Assembly (NCBI RefSeq): GCF_026340975.1
Contig: NZ_JAPEOS010000001.1
Span: 3,815,001 to 3,879,000, forward strand
DNA from: Streptomyces sp. NBC_01214
GTDB lineage: Bacteria; Actinomycetota; Actinomycetes; Streptomycetales; Streptomycetaceae
Reading direction: 5' to 3'
Length of the DNA stretch: 64,000 bases
Under the pieces are notes generated by a model. The model saw only the letters and a list, made by a program, of their open reading frames with translations, was not told the DNA's origin and did not search any database. Shown piece by piece: positions 44,622-52,295 of the stretch (position 1 is the stretch's first letter; every line of letters starts with the position of its first letter). A program made the position numbers and the translations under genes.

Positions 44622-45302
44622 TCACCAAGGCATCGCGCGGCGGCCGTGGTCGGCGTGGGCGGTTGCCGTGTCGTCGGTGCGCGCGGTGACCCGTGATGCC
44701 ACCGCGACGACCCCGTCGAGGCGCTCGACGAGGCTGAGGAGCGCTGCGAGCTGACTGCGCAGCTCGACACGGCCGTCCAGGGTGACGATGCCGTCCACCA
44801 CGTGGACCTCGACGTCACCGGCCGGAACGCCCAGTACCTCCACGAGGACCTCGTCGCTGACGCGTCGGCGTATCTCGGAGTCCGGGCGCAGGAACGTGCG
44901 GAGCAGGTCCCGGCGGGTGACGATGCCGACGAGCCGGTCCTCCACGTCCACGACGGGGAGGCGTTCGATGCTCCGGCGGGTCATCAGCCGCGCGGCGTCG
45001 GCCACCGTGTCCTCGGCGTGGACGGTGACCGCGGGCGCGGACATGACGTCGCCCGCGGTGGGCGGTCCCGTCCCCGAGCCGTTCCGCTGGGAGGCGTGGG
45101 GGTCCGCCGTGCGGGGGTCCGCCGTGTGGGCCAGCAGGTCCGTCTGGGAAACGACGCCCACCACGCGGTCCTCGTCGTCCAGGACGGGGACTCCCGAGAT
45201 GTCGTACTGGGCGAGGAGCTTCGCGACGTCCTTGAAGGCGGTGACCGGGGCCACGGAGACGACCTCGTCGGTCATCAGGTCCGCTACCTTGATGCGCTTC
45301 AT
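44622..45302 (-). CDS. CBS-pair protein with C-terminal BON-like domain
   Basis: 226 residues. CBS motifs VADLMTDEVVSVAPVTAFK with LDDEDRVVGVVSQTDLLAH, and DVMSAPAVTVHAEDTVADAA with VDVEDRLVGIVTRRDLLRTF, then a BON-like end (VEVHVVDGIVTLDGRVEL). A loop between the CBS pair carries the near-duplicate ADPRTADPHAS, made by a GTCCGCCGTG repeat in the DNA. First gene of the CBS-CBS-Acg operon; three GGNCC palindromes lie 90-160 bp upstream. Confidence 0.9.
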   Translation of the reverse strand: MKRIKVADLMTDEVVSVAPVTAFKDVAKLLAQYDISGVPVLDDEDRVVGVVSQTDLLAHTADPRTADPHASQRNGSGTGPPTAGDVMSAPAVTVHAEDTVADAARLMTRRSIERLPVVDVEDRLVGIVTRRDLLRTFLRPDSEIRRRVSDEVLVEVLGVPAGDVEVHVVDGIVTLDGRVELRSQLAALLSLVERLDGVVAVASRVTARTDDTATAHADHGRRAMPW

Positions 45303-45391
45303 GGGGCCCTCCTGCTCCGCCGCGCCGCGCGACGCTGGTGTCCGGTGTCGGGTGTGACCCCACCCTCCACCGACCCCCGCCCGTAGATCGA

Positions 45392-45462
45392 GGGCCGAAC
45401 GGTCCCGTCCCGGGCCGTAAGGGCCCCGGACGACACGGGGGACGATGGGGACCTTTGGCCCC
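45392..45462. promoter_or_regulatory. Three GGNCC palindromes in a divergent promoter (candidate OsdR/DevR sites)
   Basis: GGGCCGAACGGTCCC (45392-45406), GGGCCGTAAGGGCCC (45412-45426) and GGGGACCTTTGGCCCC (45447-45462). The first is 90 bp from the CBS start and the last 89 bp from the stress-protein start, a symmetrical arrangement. The third, with its GGGACC-TT-TGGCCC core, is the closest to the DosR box GGGACTTTAGTCCC. Confidence 0.7.
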
Positions 45463-45551
45463 CTCGGCTGTCCCGGGCGGCCCTCTTCCCGGAGCGCGGA
45501 AGGTGTCAGCGTGAGTGGTGTCCTTCATCGGATCCTCGGTTGGGAGGAATC

Positions 45552-46460
45552 GTGGAAAGCACCTTCCGCACCCCGGACACCAGCTCGGTCATCGTCGGCG
45601 TGGACGGCTCGGAGCCGGCGCGCAGCGCCGCCCTGTGGGCTGCCCAGGAGGCGGTGCGCCGTGACCGTCCCCTCCACGTCGTCTACGGGGCCGACACCGA
45701 CGGCCGGACCCTCTACCTGCCGGCGGAAACCGTCGAAATGGTCCGCTTCAACGGTCGTGAGCTGCTGGACGCCACGGTGAAGGCCGTGGCGGCCGAGTAC
45801 CCCGGCCTGAACGTGACCACCGAGTTCAGCCGGGCGGACGCCGTCACCGCCCTGCACCGGGCCGCCGGTCTCCACGGCACGGTCGTGGTGGGCAACCGGG
45901 GCCTGGGCGGATTCAACTCCCTCCTGCTCGGATCGGTGGGGCTGGGCACCGCGGCCATCGCCATGACCCCCGTCATCGTCGTCCGGGGCACCCACGGGGC
46001 CGACGAGACCGGCACGGTCCTCGCCGCCGTGCGCGACGAGCACGACGTCCAGATCGCCCGGTACGCCGCGCGGGAAGCCGAGCTGCGCAAGGCCTCCTTG
46101 CGGCTGCTGCACGTGTGGAACGTCCTCCAGTCGGTCGGCGAGGTGGTCAGCATGCTCGACGGCGTCGACGAGATCGCGAGCGGGCACGAAGAGACCCTGC
46201 GGGCCGCCACGGACGTGATCCGCGGCGAATTCCCCGATCTGGACGTGCAGGCCGACGCGGAGAAGAGCATCTCCGTCGCCGGAGTCCTGGTCGAGGCGTC
46301 CCGCCACGCCGACCTGCTCGTCATGGGCGGCCGCCGGGCCCCCGGCCCCCTCGGGCTCGCCCCCAACCTGGGCAAGGCGACGCACAGCCTGCTGCACCAC
46401 GCGCACTGCCCCGTCCTCCTCATCCCCCGGACCGGCGGCGATTTCGGGAGCCGGGCGTGA
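45552..46460 (+). CDS. Universal stress protein, tandem UspA domains
   Basis: 302 residues from the GTG preceded by GGGAGGA. Two UspA domains of about 145 residues. The first has VIVGVDGSEPARSAALWAAQ and the ATP-binding loop GNRGLGGFNSLLLGS. The second has a degenerate loop (GGRRAPGPLGLAPNLG). Tandem Usp proteins of this kind are among the strongest DosR-regulon members in mycobacteria. It overlaps the next Usp gene by 4 bp. Confidence 0.93.
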   Translation: MESTFRTPDTSSVIVGVDGSEPARSAALWAAQEAVRRDRPLHVVYGADTDGRTLYLPAETVEMVRFNGRELLDATVKAVAAEYPGLNVTTEFSRADAVTALHRAAGLHGTVVVGNRGLGGFNSLLLGSVGLGTAAIAMTPVIVVRGTHGADETGTVLAAVRDEHDVQIARYAAREAELRKASLRLLHVWNVLQSVGEVVSMLDGVDEIASGHEETLRAATDVIRGEFPDLDVQADAEKSISVAGVLVEASRHADLLVMGGRRAPGPLGLAPNLGKATHSLLHHAHCPVLLIPRTGGDFGSRA

Positions 46461-47338
46461 ACGGCCACCAGCCGGGAAGGCACGGCATCGTCGTGGGCGT
46501 CGACCCGGATCGGGAGTGGCACCTTCCCCTGGCCTGGGCCGCCGACGAAGCCCACCGGCGCAGGCTCCCGCTGCGCCTGGTCCTCGCGGTACCGCCCCGG
46601 CACGACACCCCTCACGCTGACGAAACCCCCGGGCAGAACGACACCCCCGACCAGATCGCCCTGCGGCGGGCCGCCGCCGACCTGCTCGAAGCGGCGTGCG
46701 ACTGGGTGCGCGCCCGCCACCCGGAGGCGAGCGTCACCGGCGAGCTGGTGGGAGGTTCTCCCGCCCCGGCCCTGGGCGGCGCGGCGCGGGACGCCCGGAT
46801 GATCGTCCTCGGCTCCCGGCACCTGAGCCGCACCGCGGAGTTCTTCAGCGCCGGCTCGCTCGTGGTGCCCGTCACCGCCCAGGCCCGCTGCCCCGTCGTC
46901 GTCGTGGGCGACGCCGAGCACATCAGCCAGCAGCCGCCCTACGTCGTCGCGGGGATCGACGGCAGCCCGTCCGCCACGGCCGCGCTGGCCTTCGCCTTCG
47001 ACGAGGCCGACCTCCGGGGAGCGACGCTGCGGGTCGTCCACGTGTGGCAGCCGCCGCTGATCGTGCTGGACGCCGAGGAGGAGGCGCTGCGGGCCCGGCA
47101 CACCCTGCTCTCCGAGGCCACCGCCGGCCTGTCCGAGAAGTACCCGGACGTGCACGTGACGCACGAGGTCCTGACCGGCCACCCGGTCGAGGAACTGGCC
47201 CGGGCCGCCGAGCACGCCCTGGCCGTCGTCGTGGGCCGACGCGGGCGCGGCGGTTACACCGGCATGCGGATCGGATCCGTCGTCCACGGCCTCCTGCACC
47301 GGGCGCACTGCCCGGTGATCACCGTGCCCACCGGCTGA
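46457..47338 (+). CDS. Universal stress protein, tandem UspA domains
   Basis: 293 residues with a GTGA overlap with the previous Usp gene. The first domain (about 8-140) has a changed nucleotide loop (LGSRHLSRTAEFFSAGS). The second (about 150-292) keeps the full G-x2-G-x9-GS motif in GRRGRGGYTGMRIGS, so the ATP-binding half is opposite to that of its neighbour. The two proteins may work as a pair. A strong hairpin follows the gene. Confidence 0.93.
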   Translation: MNGHQPGRHGIVVGVDPDREWHLPLAWAADEAHRRRLPLRLVLAVPPRHDTPHADETPGQNDTPDQIALRRAAADLLEAACDWVRARHPEASVTGELVGGSPAPALGGAARDARMIVLGSRHLSRTAEFFSAGSLVVPVTAQARCPVVVVGDAEHISQQPPYVVAGIDGSPSATAALAFAFDEADLRGATLRVVHVWQPPLIVLDAEEEALRARHTLLSEATAGLSEKYPDVHVTHEVLTGHPVEELARAAEHALAVVVGRRGRGGYTGMRIGSVVHGLLHRAHCPVITVPTG

Positions 47339-47345
47339 CACAGAC

Positions 47346-47393
47346 CGACCGTACCGGGCCGACCGCCGACCGCCGGTCGGCCCGGTACGGTCG
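47346..47393 (+). terminator. 19-bp perfect GC hairpin after the Usp operon
   Basis: CGACCGTACCGGGCCGACC pairs fully with its complement after a 10-base loop (GCCGACCGCC). It starts 7 bases after the second Usp stop and has no T-run, as is common for Streptomyces terminators. It insulates the kinase gene that begins 82 bp later. Confidence 0.8.
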
Positions 47394-47475
47394 CGACGAG
47401 TGGGAAGGTCCTGCGGCCCGGAGCTACGGTGGAGGCGACGGCCCCGTCGTCCTCGTTGCCGGCCGGAGGTGGGGC

Positions 47476-49120
47476 ATGAGCGCATGCGATCAGCCCGCCC
47501 GGAGCGGTGCTCCGCGCCTGCGGCTCGACGAGCTACTGGACGAACTCCAGGTGCGGATCGACGAGGTCAGGAGCACCCGCGACCGGCTGAACGGCCTGCT
47601 CGAAGCCGTCATGTCGGTCGGCCGGGAACTCGACCTCCCCCAGGTGCTGCGCGGCATCGTCGAGGCGGCCGTGCTGCTCGTGGACGCCGAGTACGGGGCC
47701 CTCGGCGTCATCGGGGACCACAAGAAGCTGGCCGAGTTCCTGCCCGTCGGAGTCAGCGACGGCCTCCGCGCGCAGATCGGGGACCTGCCCTCCGGGCACG
47801 GCATCCTCGGCGAGCTGATCCGCCACCCCGAGCCGCTCCGACTGTCGGAGCTGTCCCAGCACCCCGCCTCGTACGGCTTCCCGGCCCACCACCCGCCGAT
47901 GCACTCCTTCCTCGGCGTCCCGATCCGGGTCCGCGAGGAGGTCTTCGGCAACCTCTACCTGACCGAGAAGCGCGGCGGAGCCGAGTTCGACGCCGAGGAC
48001 GAGGCGGTGCTGTCCACCCTCGCCGTCGCAGCCGGCATCGCCATCGAGAACGCCCGGCTCTTCGAGGAGGTACGGCTGCGCGAGCGCTGGCTGGAGGCCA
48101 GTTCCGACATCACCAGCGCCCTGCTCTCCGGAGCACCCGAGGACGAGGTCCTCCAGGGCATGCTGGAGCGGGCCAAGGACATCACCAGCGCCGACACGGG
48201 CGTCTTCTACCTGCTCGGCTCCGCCGGCGAGCTGAGGGGCCCGCAACGGCCTCATCACGGTCCCCGACGTGGCGACCGACGCGTGCGTGACCGTGCAACC
48301 GGAGCGATGGAAGGGCTTCGGCCCGGCGGTCGCCGTCACCATCGGCACCAAGGAGCGGCTCAGCGGCGTCCTGATCCTGGCCCGCCGGCACGGTCACCCC
48401 CAGTTCGCCGCTGTCGAAGTCGCCGCGCTGCCGGGGTTCGCTGGTCAGGCCGCCCTCGCGCTGGAGCTCGCCGAGCGGCGCCGCGACGCCGAGCAGCTGA
48501 GCCTGCTGGAGGACCACGACCGCATCGCCCGCGACCTGCACGACCTGGCCATCCAGCGCCTCTTCGCCACCGGCATGACCCTCCAGAGCGCGCAGCGCTT
48601 CGTCGACCATCCCCAGGCGTCCGAACGCCTCGCGCGCGCCGTGGACGACCTGGACGACACCATCAAGATCATCCGCTCCACCATCTTCGGGCTCCGCGAG
48701 CACGATGCCCCCGGCGAGGCGTCCACGCTGCGCACCCGCCTCGTCCGGGCCCTGGACGGGGCCGCTGCGGTCCTGGGCTTCGCCCCGGCCCTGCGGATGG
48801 AGGGGCTGATCGACACCGACGTACCGGCGGCCGTCGCGGACGAGGCCCTCGCCGTGGTGGGGGAAGCCCTCACCAACGTCGCCCGCCATGCCCGGGCCAC
48901 ACGGGTAGAGGTCTCGATCGCCGCGGCCGGGGGGAACCTGACGATCACCGTGACCGACAACGGCGCCGGGATGTCCGGGGGCGGCCGGCGCAGCGGACTG
49001 CGGAACCTGGCGGAGCGAGCCGAAGGGCTGGGCGGCCGGATGGAGGTCGGGGGGCGGGGCGACGGGGAGCGGGGCACCTGCCTGGAGTGGAAGGTGCCAC
49101 TGGTCCCGCCGAAGCGGTGA
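47476..49120 (+). pseudogene. osdK: DevS/OsdK-like GAF-GAF histidine kinase, frameshifted in the second GAF
   Basis: Starts ATG behind GGAGGTGGGG. GAF-A (about 45-190) is intact and keeps the DevS heme-ligand context: H139 in FPAHHPPM aligns with His149 of M. tuberculosis DevS. GAF-B begins (TSADTGVFYLLGSAGELR), then at about 48235-48246 an estimated 30 codons are missing and the frame changes. NGLITVPDVATD and all following sequence are in another frame. That frame keeps the H-box DRIARDLHDLAIQRLF, N-box EALTNVARHA and G-boxes DNGAGMSGGG. The full protein is therefore not made without frameshifting, although a GTG at 48269 might start a kinase-only product. The partner regulator converges from the other side of a 15-bp repeat array. 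Sequence error cannot be excluded. Confidence 0.82.
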
Positions 49121-49125
49121 CCTCG

Positions 49126-49290
49126 TACGAGGTGACCGTCTACGAGGTGACCGTCTACGAGGTGACCGTCTACGAGGTGACCGTCTACGAGGTGACCGTC
49201 TACGAGGTGACCGTCTACGAGGTGACCGTCTACGAGGTGACCGTCTACGAGGTGACCGTCTACGAGGTCACCGCGTACGACGTGACCGTC
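49126..49290. repeat. 15-bp minisatellite, 11 units
   Basis: Nine exact copies of TACGAGGTGACCGTC followed by two variants (TACGAGGTCACCGCG, TACGACGTGACCGTC), with no spacers. It fills the whole gap between the convergent kinase and regulator genes. The unit is a multiple of three, so the frame running from the intact N-terminal part of the kinase reads through it as repeated YEVTV. Each unit has a GGTGACC near-palindrome. Confidence 0.97.
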
Positions 49291-49291
49291 G

Positions 49292-49999
49292 TCAGTGCTC
49301 CTGCTGCTTCGCCGTCCCGGCGTTGTGCTCGTGCACCTGGGCGGCGATGACGGCCGCCTGGACCCGCCGCTCGACTCCGAGCTTGCCCAGCAGCCGTGAG
49401 ATGTGGTTCTTGACCGTCTTCTCGGACAGGTAGAGCTGCTTGGCGATCTGCCGGTTGGTGAGGCCCTCGCCGATGAGTTCGAGGACGGCCCGCTCCCGTT
49501 CGGACAGGGCCGCCAGGCGGGCGTCCTGCGGTGGCTTCGCCGCTTCCGGGTCGCGCAGGGAGTGCATCAGACGGGCGGTCGTCGCGGGGTCCAGCATGGA
49601 CTGGCCCGTGGCCACCGTGCGTACGGCCGAGACCAGGTCGGAGCCCTTGATCTGCTTCAGCACGTAGCCGGCGGCACCCGCCATGATCGCGTCCAGCAGG
49701 GCGTCCTCGTCGTCGAACGAGGTCAGCATCAGACAGGCCAGGCCCGGCATGCGCGCGCGGAGCTCGCGGCAGACGGTGATGCCGTCGCCGTCGGGCAGCC
49801 GGACGTCGAGTACGGCGACGTCCGGACGGAGCGCCGGCCCGCGGGCCAGTGCCTGCTCGGCGGTGCCGGCTTCGCCCACGACGGTGATGTCCGGCTCCGC
49901 GTCCAAGAGGTCCCGCAGCCCGCGCCGGACCACCTCGTGGTCGTCGAGGAGGAACACCTTGACCGGCGCCTTGGCGGAGGCGTTCGGATCATCGGACAT
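49292..49999 (-). CDS. osdR: DevR/OsdR-like NarL-family response regulator
   Basis: 235 residues from MSDDPNASAK. Receiver domain: acidic pair in FLLDDHEVVRRGLRDLLDAE, phospho-acceptor D65 in VAVLDVRLPDGDG, and the Lys in GYVLKQIKGSD. LuxR-type HTH: LSERERAVLELIGEGLTNRQ, then KQLYLSEKTVKNHISRLLGK. The receiver and HTH motifs follow M. tuberculosis DevR/DosR closely. It should activate the surrounding stress genes when phosphorylated. It converges with the broken kinase gene; a MITE-like element lies 110 bp upstream of its start. Confidence 0.9.
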   Translation of the reverse strand: MSDDPNASAKAPVKVFLLDDHEVVRRGLRDLLDAEPDITVVGEAGTAEQALARGPALRPDVAVLDVRLPDGDGITVCRELRARMPGLACLMLTSFDDEDALLDAIMAGAAGYVLKQIKGSDLVSAVRTVATGQSMLDPATTARLMHSLRDPEAAKPPQDARLAALSERERAVLELIGEGLTNRQIAKQLYLSEKTVKNHISRLLGKLGVERRVQAAVIAAQVHEHNAGTAKQQEH

Positions 50000-50108
50000 G
50001 ATCGCCCCTGGTTCGGTCCGTTCCGTGCGGTTCCATCGGAATTGTCTCAGCACGGCGCGCGAAGCACCTCGCGGCCGGCAGCAAGGCAGGCCGGCCCCGC
50101 CAGCCGCG

Positions 50109-50246
50109 CTAGGCCCCGTCGTCAACGTCCCGTCTGGCCCGCGACGCCCGGCGCCGCACCTCATCCCCCAGACTCCGTCCGGGGGACCCCCGGGGTGTCG
50201 GGCGCGCCGCGGGCTCGGCCGACGCCACTTTGACGACAGGACCTAG
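50109..50246. mobile_element. 138-bp MITE-like element with CTAG ends
   Basis: Outer ends: CTAGGCCCCGTCGTCAACGT on the left and ACTTTGACGACAGGACCTAG on the right form a 20-bp terminal inverted repeat with 17 matches, bounded by CTAG (target duplication or part of the repeat). The interior has no ORF but several short GC palindromes (CCCCCAGACTCCG with CGGGGG; CCCCCGGGG). It is too short to code for a transposase, so non-autonomous. The right-hand CTAG supplies the TAG stop of the CBS gene at 50243. Confidence 0.8.
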
Positions 50247-50908
50247 GCGGCGAGGGTGCTCTCCGCGGTGGCCGTGCCCTCCTTGCCGTCCAGCTCCATC
50301 CGGACGTCCACCACGCCCTCGACCGCACGGATCGCCCGCGCGAGCAGGGGGACCAGGGCCCGGTCCCGCAGTGGGCCGCGCAACGTGACCACGCCGTCCA
50401 GCACGGCGAATTCCAAGGTCGTACCGGGCGCCAGGTCGGCGAGCACGCTCTGGCGGATCTCCTCCTCCAGCTCCTCGTCGGGCCGCAGGAACACCTTCAG
50501 GAGGTCGCTGCGACTGACGACACCCTCCAGCATGCCGAGCGCGTTCACCACGGGCAGGCGCTTGACGTGCTTGCGGGCCATGATCCGGGCGGCTTCGGCC
50601 ACGGGCGCGTCGGGGTGCACGGTGATCGCCGGACTCGACATGAGCTCCTCGGCCAGCACCGCGCCGGCCTTCGAAGCCTCCTCCAACTGCTCGGGCAGCG
50701 CGGGTTCCGTACGCCGGAACTCCTCCTTCGGCAGCAGGTCCGCCTCGGAGACCACGCCGACGACGCGGCCCTCGCCCTCCAGGACGGGGACCGCGCTGAC
50801 CTTCCACTGGTGCATCAGCTCGACGATCTCCTTGTACGACGCCTCGCGGCCGATGGCGACGGCGGTGTGCGTCATGACGTCACTGACGGTGTAGCGGGAT
50901 GCGGGCAT
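50243..50908 (-). CDS. CBS-pair protein with C-terminal BON-like domain
   Basis: 221 residues. CBS motifs VSDVMTHTAVAIGREASYK with LEGEGRVVGVVSEADLLPK, and LMSSPAITVHPDAPVAEAAR with VNALGMLEGVVSRSDLLKVF, then BON-like FAVLDGVVTLRGPLRD and VEGVVDVRMELDGKEGTATA. The TAG stop lies in the CTAG end of the MITE-like element, so the last residues may have been altered by its insertion. It is close to the paralogue at 33117. It lies 42 bp behind a cNMP-domain gene on the same strand. Confidence 0.9.
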   Translation of the reverse strand: MPASRYTVSDVMTHTAVAIGREASYKEIVELMHQWKVSAVPVLEGEGRVVGVVSEADLLPKEEFRRTEPALPEQLEEASKAGAVLAEELMSSPAITVHPDAPVAEAARIMARKHVKRLPVVNALGMLEGVVSRSDLLKVFLRPDEELEEEIRQSVLADLAPGTTLEFAVLDGVVTLRGPLRDRALVPLLARAIRAVEGVVDVRMELDGKEGTATAESTLAA

Positions 50909-50950
50909 GACCGGCTCCTTCGCCGTGCGGACGGTCGGACGATCGGACGA

Positions 50951-51415
50951 TCAGAGGAAGCTGCCGCTGCCGTACGGCGCGTACAGGTCGAGGAGGCGCA
51001 CGCGGGCGGCCTGCAGCCGGTGGGCGAGGACCTGCCCGACCCAGTGGCCGAGGGCAGAGCCGAAGGCGGTGTCGGCGTCCATCAGCATCCGCACGCGCGC
51101 CGCGTCGAACTCGTACGTGCGGACGGGCGTCATCGCCTCGGCGCCCAGACGCCAGGAGTACGGCTTGAAGAGCCACGAGCAGCCGACCAGCTGACCGGTG
51201 CCGAGGCTCTCTATGACGGCGGCGCGCCGCCCGGGCACGTGGACGTCCAAGGTCACGGTGCCCGACCGGACGATCCAGAACCGATCCGCGCGTCCGCCCT
51301 CGCGGAAGATGCGCGTCCCCTCGGCGAAGTTGACCTCTCGGGCCAGTTCCATCAGGCGGGAACGGCAGTCGGCGGGCAGCGCCTCGGAGATGCGGGTGGG
51401 CGACGGGGTGCTCAT
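50951..51415 (-). CDS. Stand-alone cyclic-nucleotide-binding domain protein
   Basis: 154 residues from MSTPSPTRIS. The CRP-type beta-roll is clear: FAEGTRIFREGGRADRFWIV, VIESLGTGQLVGCSWLF (phosphate-binding cassette region) and VRTYEFDAARVRML. The long C-helix follows, but there is no HTH; the protein ends at YAPYGSGSFL. It cannot be a normal CRP/FNR regulator and may act as an adaptor or nucleotide sink. It is upstream of the CBS gene on the same strand, and two GGNCC palindromes precede it by about 60-80 bp. Confidence 0.85.
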   Translation of the reverse strand: MSTPSPTRISEALPADCRSRLMELAREVNFAEGTRIFREGGRADRFWIVRSGTVTLDVHVPGRRAAVIESLGTGQLVGCSWLFKPYSWRLGAEAMTPVRTYEFDAARVRMLMDADTAFGSALGHWVGQVLAHRLQAARVRLLDLYAPYGSGSFL

Positions 51416-51472
51416 GAGCGGCCTCCTGTTCGAGTCCGCCTTCAGTCTTGGTGGTAACGCCGGTCGTGGGCA

Positions 51473-51507
51473 GGGCCCTGTGGTCCCGGCTGTGGGCCGA
51501 CCGGCCC
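51473..51507. promoter_or_regulatory. GGNCC palindromes in the cNMP/PPOX divergent gap
   Basis: GGGCCCTGTGGTCCC (51473-51487) and the perfect GGGCCGACCGGCCC (51494-51507), identical to the 14-bp site at 34776. The second is 79 bp from the cNMP-domain gene start. The rest of this 319-bp gap (to 51734) holds an open stretch with no recognisable homologue. Confidence 0.65.
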
Positions 51508-51734
51508 ATGCCGGGGCCCGGTGCAGCCGGAGATCCTGGCAGCAGACGGCCGGCTCGCGGCCGTCGCCCAGCGGATCCTCGCGCAACGGTTCGCCAGGGG
51601 CGGGATCGACGACGAGGAGCACGGCCGGCGGCCCGCGGTGCTGCGCAGCCGTGCCCCCGGGCCCACGCCCCTTCGAGAAGCCAACAGCGGGCCAGGGCCC
51701 TGGCATCCCGCCCGCTCGACCAAGGACGCCCACG

Positions 51735-52205
51735 ATGAAGAGCGACACGGCCGGCACGACCACCGGCCCGACTGCCGTCAGCACGCCGGGACGACAGATG
51801 GAAGAGCTCCGCGCTGACGAGGCCCTGCACCTGTTGGGCACCGTCGCACTGGGCCGGCTCGTGTTCACCCGGCACGCGCTGCCCGCCGTGCGTCCGGTCA
51901 ACCACCTTCTCGATGCCGGCGACATCATCATCCGCGTGTCGGACGGATCGACACTGGCGGCCCTGCTCGCGGCCCAGGAAGGCGCGGGAGTGGTCGTCGC
52001 CTACGAAGCCGATGCCATTGACCAAGGCGCGCACCTGGGGTGGAGCGTGGTCGCCACCGGCTACGCCACCGCCGTCACCGCTCCCGGCGAGATCGAGCGC
52101 TACGCGCACCTCCTGCGGCCCTGGGTCGAGGGCGCCGCATCGGGCACCATCCGGATCAGGCCCGACCTGGTCACCGGCTTCCGGCTGCTGGAGAGCAGCA
52201 CGTAG
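51735..52205 (+). CDS. PPOX-like flavin/F420-binding protein
   Basis: 156 residues from the ATG at MKSDTAGTTT. Split-barrel PPOX motifs: EALHLLGTVALGRLVFTRHA, AVRPVNHLLDAGDIIIRVSD, VVVAYEADAIDQ and WSVVATGYATAV. It matches the PPOX part of the HTH fusion at 35961 without the HTH. Similar small proteins are DosR-regulon members in mycobacteria. It diverges from the cNMP-domain gene. Redox cofactor and substrate are unknown. Confidence 0.87.
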   Translation: MKSDTAGTTTGPTAVSTPGRQMEELRADEALHLLGTVALGRLVFTRHALPAVRPVNHLLDAGDIIIRVSDGSTLAALLAAQEGAGVVVAYEADAIDQGAHLGWSVVATGYATAVTAPGEIERYAHLLRPWVEGAASGTIRIRPDLVTGFRLLESST

Positions 52206-52295
52206 CGGTCGGCCCGCTCGCGCGCTTCACCTCCTCGCAGCCCTCCGCCCGGCACGATGGTGAGCCACAGGCCCGCACGGAGTCCCGGAGGTGCC

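Noticed and set aside
49126..49290. Possible CRISPR array
   Set aside because: The 15-bp units are directly joined with no spacers and no cas genes are near.
51521..51734. Open stretch beginning MQPEILAADG in the cNMP/PPOX gap
   Set aside because: No recognised homology, no ribosome site, and it continues out of frame into the PPOX gene; it may be a remnant but cannot be supported.
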